NCBI RefSeq assembly: GCF_029873635.1
Contig: NC_080419.1
Location: forward strand, 74,636,597 to 74,700,596
Length of the DNA stretch: 64,000 nucleotides
Reading direction: 5' to 3'
From: Malania oleifera
Taxonomy: Eukaryota; Streptophyta; Magnoliopsida; Santalales; Ximeniaceae
This document shows, one piece after another, positions 58,479 to 64,000 of this stretch. The notes beneath the pieces were generated by a model. That model was not told the DNA's origin and ran no database searches. It was given only the letters and a program-made list of their open reading frames with translations. How positions within the stretch are numbered: the first letter of the stretch is position 1; each line of letters begins with the position of its first letter. Both the position numbers and the translations under genes were made by a program.

Positions 58479-58559
<81 letters not shown>

Positions 58560-59038
58560 TGGGGGCACCTCAAATTGCAAGGTGATGAAGAATTAAGAAG
58601 GACTAATTGACGAGTGTTTGGCATATGTATAAAGACAAGATAGTCCTATATATTTAAGCTTTTGTTTGCTTAATTCCTCATTTAGAAAAGGGCATTTACT
58701 TCAAACCATAGTTGTTGCTTTAATTAGATATTTGATCGACATTGATACTGTTGATTGGTATTTTAGTATTTTCAGTTACTTGGTTGTTGTTATAGTCATA
58801 TTTACTACATCTATCACAAAGGCATAACAATTATGCATAGCTAGCATTTTCTGCATTTGATTTACCAATCTATTAGAGTTTGTAGTGATCTATGAGTAGA
58901 CTTCCCTATTTCTCCTTAAGTTAGTAATATCCACCTTTACTTTATTACATTACTTAACTCTCATAACTTCAAAGGGTGCCCCACTTTCCTTGCAATCAAA
59001 CCCCATCAATGAGTAATCTCTCTGTAAAGAACTTTGTC
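58071..59038. other. Spacer between Copia-3 and Gypsy-2
   Basis: AT-rich, no gene seen. It contains the compound microsatellite at 58476-58556. The last bases before 59039 (TTGTC) would be the left target duplication of Gypsy-2, not testable in this window. Confidence 0.55.
58476..58556. repeat. Compound (GT)n(GA)n microsatellite
   Basis: About 14 GT units followed by about 27 GA units, uninterrupted. It produces Ser/Leu and Thr/His repeat frames that are not genes. Confidence 0.97.
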
Positions 59039-61092
59039 TGCAATGACCCGAAGAATAATGATATTTAAATAATAAAGAGAGAAGAAAATGAAAATAATAA
59101 AAAAGGGGGGCAGCAGCAAATTTAGCTTCGTCGACGACTTGGTAGTATAGACTCATCGACGAGAAGATACCAAGAGGATGTTTTGGGTGACTATGAATTT
59201 CGTTGACGAAGGGAAGAGTTTGTCGTCGAATTTCCTCTTGACCTCGTCGACGAGGTGACGTGGCTTGTCGATGAAGCCCATAGTATAAACAACCCAAACC
59301 TCAGATTTTTATGCAGAAAATTAGAAAAATCCTCACTCTCTCTCCTCTCTTTTCGATTTCGGCTTTGACGTTCGCCAGATTGACGATCTAAGGCCATCAC
59401 AACACTCCTGGGGAAGTTCTCTCCAAATCTACTAGAGCGGATCGTTGGTGGACCTAAGTTGAAATTCATCCCTGGTTTAAGGTAAGACTTTTTAAGCAAA
59501 ATTTGGTCTTTCCATAGTTATAGGAAAGTTTATTCATGGAGAAATATTGAAGTTTAATTCTAAGAATTGATGGATTCAGGGTGTTGAATGGGGAACCCTG
59601 CGGGTGCAGGACGAGCGTATTTTAAGGAGAGTTTCTTTTTCAGCATTAGGTAAGGGAATAAACTAAAGTAGTCATTTTCCATGAAAATTATATTATTATT
59701 ATTATTTGTCAGCAAGTTTATTTTCAAGAAGCATGTATAATATATATAAAGAGATTGGTAAAAATGCATATTTAGGAAAATACTGCTATTATGTTGAAAT
59801 GTATATATTAATATGAAATGCTAGAAAATATGTTTTTAGAATAGAATGTATTTTTTTATTCAGCTTTGTGTGGCATGAATATTATTTGACAAGGAAAGTA
59901 TTATGTTACGGCAGTTTTATGAGTAAAGTATGTTTTCAGAGATTATGAAACAATGCAGTACACTATGGTTTCAAAATACATGATAAATGATTTATTTATT
60001 CAGAATAATATTTATGAAATGTTCGGCGCAAGGCCGTGATTGATAGCTAGCACAAGGCCGTGTATGATGTATGATTTCGGCGCAAGGCCGTAGGTATATG
60101 TATGATTTTGGCGCAAGGCCACATATATGAAAGTAATCGGCGCAAGGCTGTATGTATTATATTATTACAAAAAATGCCATCAATCTATTTATGTTAAACT
60201 GTATATTATAATGTATTATATATTATCAAAACCCGAAGGATAGTTCAGTTCAGTTACAGGAGCACGGTACCGCAGCTATACAGATCAGATTATTATGTTC
60301 AGACTTGTGCTAACCGCCCTTGCTAGTAGAGGGGGTGGGAGATGGATAGTCGATATGGCTTTCAATGTAGATCTGTAAATGTCCACCTGACAGTCCGCAC
60401 TAGGGGGTGGTGGGGCCATCGTACTTACAGACATTTTTGACTCGGCAGTGGTCGGCCAGCCATTGTCAGGTCTCGCCTTCGGGCTGCATAACCCGTTATG
60501 GGGGGTAATACATGACATCAGCTAGCTATACATCCTGAGTAAATTTAAGTATTATTAGATATATCAGATATTTTATTATCAGTATGAATTATTAGAAATT
60601 ATGAAAGTTTATGATTATTCAGATATGTTATCATGAATATTTTCCAGAATATGAAATATACTGTGTATTATAACATCAATTATTCATGTTGCCACACAGC
60701 TCTATTTAGTTTATTTTCTTTTATTGAGAAGTGTCTTACCCTCAAACTTAAATAATTTTTAGGATACCTAGAAAAACCGGCGGATCGAGGCTGCCGTTGA
60801 GATAGTACGATACTACCCCGTTGGGAGGGTAAGTTTGAACTAGGATCGGGAGATTTTGATGTGGGATCCTAGAGATACTTATTTTATTTTTGAGAGATTG
60901 TATATAAACACCGTGTTTTTGGATTATAGTTGACTCTGGTATTATGTATTTTGTGGTTATAAGAATGATGATTTACATTTACTGCTGCCTAGGTTCCACT
61001 GTGTATGACGGGTGTCCTCGTTACCCACGGGTTCGGGTTGACTTTATTATTAAATATGTTTTATTATATGATAAGTTAAGCAGGTCGTTACA
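59039..61092 (+). repeat. 5' LTR of Gypsy-2
   Basis: 2,054 bp. It holds CGTCGACGA-type words (59125-59277) immediately before AGTATAAACAACCC, a GGCGCAAGGCC minisatellite (60022-60152), and a conserved stretch with GCCACACAGCTC and GTGTCTTACCCTC shared with the LTR fragment at 32594-34434. Confidence 0.9.
60022..60152 (+). repeat. GGCGCAAGGCCGT minisatellite in the Gypsy-2 LTR
   Basis: Five imperfect units with core GGCGCAAGGCC spaced by 22-36 bp of ATGTATGAT-like sequence. The corresponding part of the Gypsy-1 LTRs lacks it. Confidence 0.85.
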
Positions 61093-61408
61093 GTTTGGTA
61101 TCAGAGCCTAGGTTACTAGGTTCTATAGACTCTAGAATGCAACAGTAATAATACCAGAGTATAGGATAAGGGAATTTGAGGTCTGATTTTGTAGTCTAGA
61201 TGCAGGACTTCCGTGGTGGTTTGTGTGATTTTCCTGGGGTGACAATTTCAGGAAAGTCATGGTAAACTATCGTCGGGTTGGCTATCTAGATTACAGGATT
61301 GAACCTTGAATTAAGATCAGAAGTGATGAATTAATTAACGAAATATTGTACTAGTTGGATGATATGTTATGGTAATAGGGTTCTAAGTTAAGTTATTTAT
61401 TTTTCAAG

Positions 61409-62425
61409 ATGGACCTTGGTGGCAGTAGTGCCAATGCCAGTGGGAATGAGGGAGCTAAACCCTCAAGTGCTGCAAGTGGTGATTTAGATGTAGTTTTGCA
61501 TAACGTGGCACAACAAGTCATGGATGAAATTGGCAGGAGCTCGAGGGAACATGGTGGTTCGTCTGCAGGCCACGACAACTCGATAAAGAAATTTATTAAG
61601 ATGAATCCTCCAACTTTCTTAGGAGGAACTGATCCTGCAGTCGCTGAAAACTGGGTGCAAGAGATTGAAAAAGTATTTGTAGTGCTGCAGTGCTCAAAAG
61701 AGCAGAGGGTACTATTTGCTACATATAAATTGACTAGAGAGGCCAAGAGATGGTGGACGATGGTGAAACTCTTAAAACAGTAGAGGACAATACCTATAGA
61801 GATGACGTGGGAGCGATTTAAGGAGATTTTCTTCGGTAGGTATTTTCTAGTTTCATCTAGGGAAGATAGGATTGAGGAGCTCTTGAATCTGAAGTAGGGA
61901 CAGCAAACGGTGCAACAGTACGCGGCGAGCTTCATCGAACTATCTCGTTTCACCCTGTACATTATTCCAAATGAAGTGAAAAAGGTATGATAGTTTGAAA
62001 GAGGTATGAGGAGAGAAATATATAAGCAGGTGTCAATACTGAAGTTGTAGGATTCTGCTGAGCTGGTAGATAGGGCCACAATAGCGGAGATTGGAGAATG
62101 GTTAGAGGCTGAGGAACAGAGACAGAAGAAGAGGTCCACACCTTCTGGTTCCCAGTAGGGAGTTAGTCGTGGTTCGTGGAAGAGAGGTGGATACTATAAA
62201 GACCAGAGGCAGGAGGCAAGGAATCATGGTTTTCAGGGTATGCACCCATTTCCAACTTGCCCGACTTGTGGGAAGAGACACCCGAGGGAGTGTCATGTCG
62301 GGCAAGGTATCTATTACCGATGTGAGGAGCCAAGACATGTGATAAGAAATTGTCAGGCTCAGATTGGTACTGCTCCTACTCCTAGACCTGCTCGAGGAGG
62401 TTATCAGACGCCACGTGGACACTAG
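61409..62425 (+). pseudogene. gag: Gypsy-2 gag (broken)
   Basis: Starts MDLGGSSANASGNEGAK at 61409. Capsid motifs NPPTFLGGTDPAVAENWVQE, EAKRWWTMV, FKEIFFGRYF and QYAASFIELSRF are visible over stops near 61781, 61895 and 61987. The zinc knuckle (62310-62352) reads YYRCEEPRHVIRNC: its first Cys is now Tyr, so zinc binding is lost. Confidence 0.88.
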
Positions 62426-62429
62426 CAGA

Positions 62430-62769
62430 GGAATATGGCTCCAGCCAGGGTTTTCGCTCAGAAGCCGGGTGATGCTGAGACAGCCGGCGATGTGGTGACA
62501 GGTATGGTTAATATGTTTTTATTTAAAATTATTGCACTTTTGACTTAGAGGCCACACACTCGTTTGTATCTTTGGGGTGTGTTATGTTGTGTGGGGCTGA
62601 AACCCAATCACTAGATATTGAATTATTAGTGGCTACACCAACCGGGTCAGCGGTGAGGTGTAGTAGGGTACTCTGTGGCTGTCCAGTTGACATTCAAGGG
62701 AGAATTTTATCTACTGATTTGGTGGTGCTAAACATGCATGGGTGTGATATCATTTTTGGCATGGATTGG
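62430..62769 (+). pseudogene. pol: Gypsy-2 protease fragment
   Basis: VVTGMVNMF-like start. The catalytic Asp-Ser-Gly-Ala-Thr-His region reads FDLEATHSFV, so the active site is destroyed. LDIELLVATPTGSAVRCSRV and CDIIFGMDW follow. It ends at the LTR insertion at 62770. Confidence 0.85.
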
Positions 62770-64000
62770 TGTATTCCTAAGAGGGGAGGTGAATTGGAAT
62801 TTTAAAACTTTTCCTAAGTTAGGTTCAAATAACAGTCAGTTGTACACAACCTAGGGTCTTTTCTAAAACCATATCAATTTCCCAAGCAATTAACTGAGCA
62901 AATATTCAAAGCATATATAGTAGGCTCAGTAATTCACAATCATACACAATGATGAAACATAAACATTCAAGTGCAGGAATTAAATTATGGAAATTAAAAT
63001 CAACCACAAGAAATGTTATCGGGGTTTGGCCAATACTGCCTACGTCCCTACCTCAAGCTAACAAGTAAGAGGATTCCACTAACGCTCACTTAACGGGTGG
63101 AGCGACACCAATTACAACACCTTACATGATGGTGCACTTAGTTCTCCTAATCGGGTCTGAACCAGTCCAAAACTTTCTTAATTGGGTCTAAGTCTATCCG
63201 GTGCTCTCCTAACCGAGTCTGAGAAATTCGGGACTATTCACAGGGCTAATCTCCTCTTTCTGCCACATGTCAGGAATACAACAGATAAATATTTTTGTAC
63301 AACAAAATATGCTTCCAAGCAAGCATATGTGTACAACACTACAACACAAAATACACTCACATATGATATGAAAATAAGCTCAGTGTGAGCATGTGGATTT
63401 TCTTAAATAAAATCTTTGAATAAAACATTTATGATGAGTGCTCAAACATTTTTAAACCCAAATAAAATTTCACTCCAAAAATATTTTTCCAAATAAAGTG
63501 CTGAAGAATCTAGGGTTATGACTCAAAAATATTTTTGCATTGAAGAAAATAAGCTTGTGGAATATTGCAGTAAGTATGCTAAGATCCACAAACTATAATA
63601 AGTTCACTCCAAAAACATTTATCATGTAAAATATATGGGGAAACCTCTAAATATACTCTCAAAAATGATTTTTAATAAATAATGATGAGTGAGGGTATTA
63701 TGCCTTAGATGAAGAATGAATGCCCACAAGTAATCTCCTTTCCTTCAAAAAGAAATTTTCAAATGAGTGTGGGAAGGAGGATAAAAAGATTTTGAAATGA
63801 AAAATCAACGCCCAAATGTATTCTCTTTTAACAAGATTTTCAAAACAATACAAATAAGAGAGTATAGAATTTAAATCACAAAAAAGAAATATTTGGGAGG
63901 ATTTTTTATCTAATCTTCTACTTGAAAAAAAAGACTAATGAAGGGGTATATATACATATTTCAAAATCAGACCGTTTAAGGGATGCGAAGGTCATTTTTC
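62770..64000 (-). mobile_element. SIRE-type LTR or element, truncated by the window edge
   Basis: Begins (plus strand) TGTATTCCTAAGAGGGGAGG followed by GTGAATTGG, the reverse complement of a SIRE-type LTR end as at 41113, 49519 and 51941. It contains the ATCGGGGTTTGGCC...CCTACGTCC block (about 63018-63055), closest to LTR E. No coding sequence is seen before the edge, and whether it is a solo LTR is unknown. Confidence 0.8.

Larger units (their letters stand above)
59039..62769 (+). mobile_element. Gypsy-2, 5' part of a Ty3/gypsy element
   Basis: 5' LTR 59039-61092 (TGCAATGACCCGAAG...GGTCGTTACA), primer site TGGTATCAGAGCC at 61096-61108, broken gag and protease. It is cut within GMDWC of the protease by an LTR insertion at 62770. 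The 3' part is outside the window. Related to Gypsy-1 in LTR start, TATA region and gag, but clearly divergent. Confidence 0.9.

Noticed and set aside
58386-58580. Ser-Leu/Thr-His repeat protein
   Set aside because: Direct translation of the compound (GT)n(GA)n microsatellite.
60022-60152. CRISPR-like spaced repeats (GGCGCAAGGCC)
   Set aside because: Short imperfect minisatellite inside a gypsy LTR; spacers are near-identical AT-rich sequence.
61393-62139. 248-codon minus-strand frame
   Set aside because: Antisense shadow of Gypsy-2 gag, whose plus-strand motifs are clear.

Overview
The window is nuclear DNA of a flowering plant, probably a woody eudicot, although no species can be named. 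The reasons are AT-rich intergenic sequence, GT-AG introns, a plant-type endomembrane gene, and dense nested LTR retrotransposons of Ty1/copia and Ty3/gypsy type with tRNA-iMet primer sites (TGGTATCAGAGC). I find one intact cellular gene; nearly everything else is transposable-element sequence. Layout from left to right: 1-985 is mostly non-coding flank, with one weak candidate terminal exon. 986-5870 is a full-length but broken copia element (Copia-1, + strand, target-site duplication CCTAC). 6010-25444 (- strand) is a ten-exon gene for a thioredoxin-related transmembrane protein 2 (TMX2) homologue. I assembled it by hand into an uninterrupted 257-codon frame spread over 19.4 kb. Its intron 6 holds two TRIMs (8856-9204 and about 13334-13951) and a decayed copia remnant. 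Intron 3 holds a second copia (Copia-2, 15939-22204, - strand, TSD TAGAT) that itself carries an LTR-like insertion at 18872-20174. Intron 2 holds a short TIR element with an RTE-type LINE fragment inside. The 5' leader has a (GA)n tract touching the start codon. 25839-44760 is a candidate hAT transposon with a broken BED/DUF659 transposase gene. Three SIRE/Maximus-type solo LTRs sit inside it (27237-37642, 38481-39987 and 41113-42853). The first of these is split by a gypsy element (28726-37362, TSD AGGAG), which in turn contains a truncated reverse-orientation LTR, so nesting is four levels deep. 46310-58070 (- strand) is a third copia (Copia-3), heavily deleted. Nested in it are an internally deleted SIRE-type element (about 46585-51398), another SIRE-type LTR (51941 to about 53890) and a tandem Cassandra TRIM array with 5S-rRNA-like sequence in each LTR (55276-56881). 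From 59039 to the right edge is a second gypsy element (Gypsy-2: 5' LTR, broken gag and protease). It is cut at 62770 by a SIRE-type LTR that runs off the window. Beyond the intact gene among insertions, the most striking signal is in the LTRs. Short GC-cored palindromic words are reiterated just upstream of the LTR TATA boxes in copia and gypsy elements alike (cores GTCGAC, GGCGCC, GGGTGCCC and ATCGAT). The same word occurs in unrelated families, and different words occur in close relatives. How the genes work together: only TMX2 is expected to act for the host. The other reading frames are retroelement or transposase remnants, none with a complete set of intact domains.
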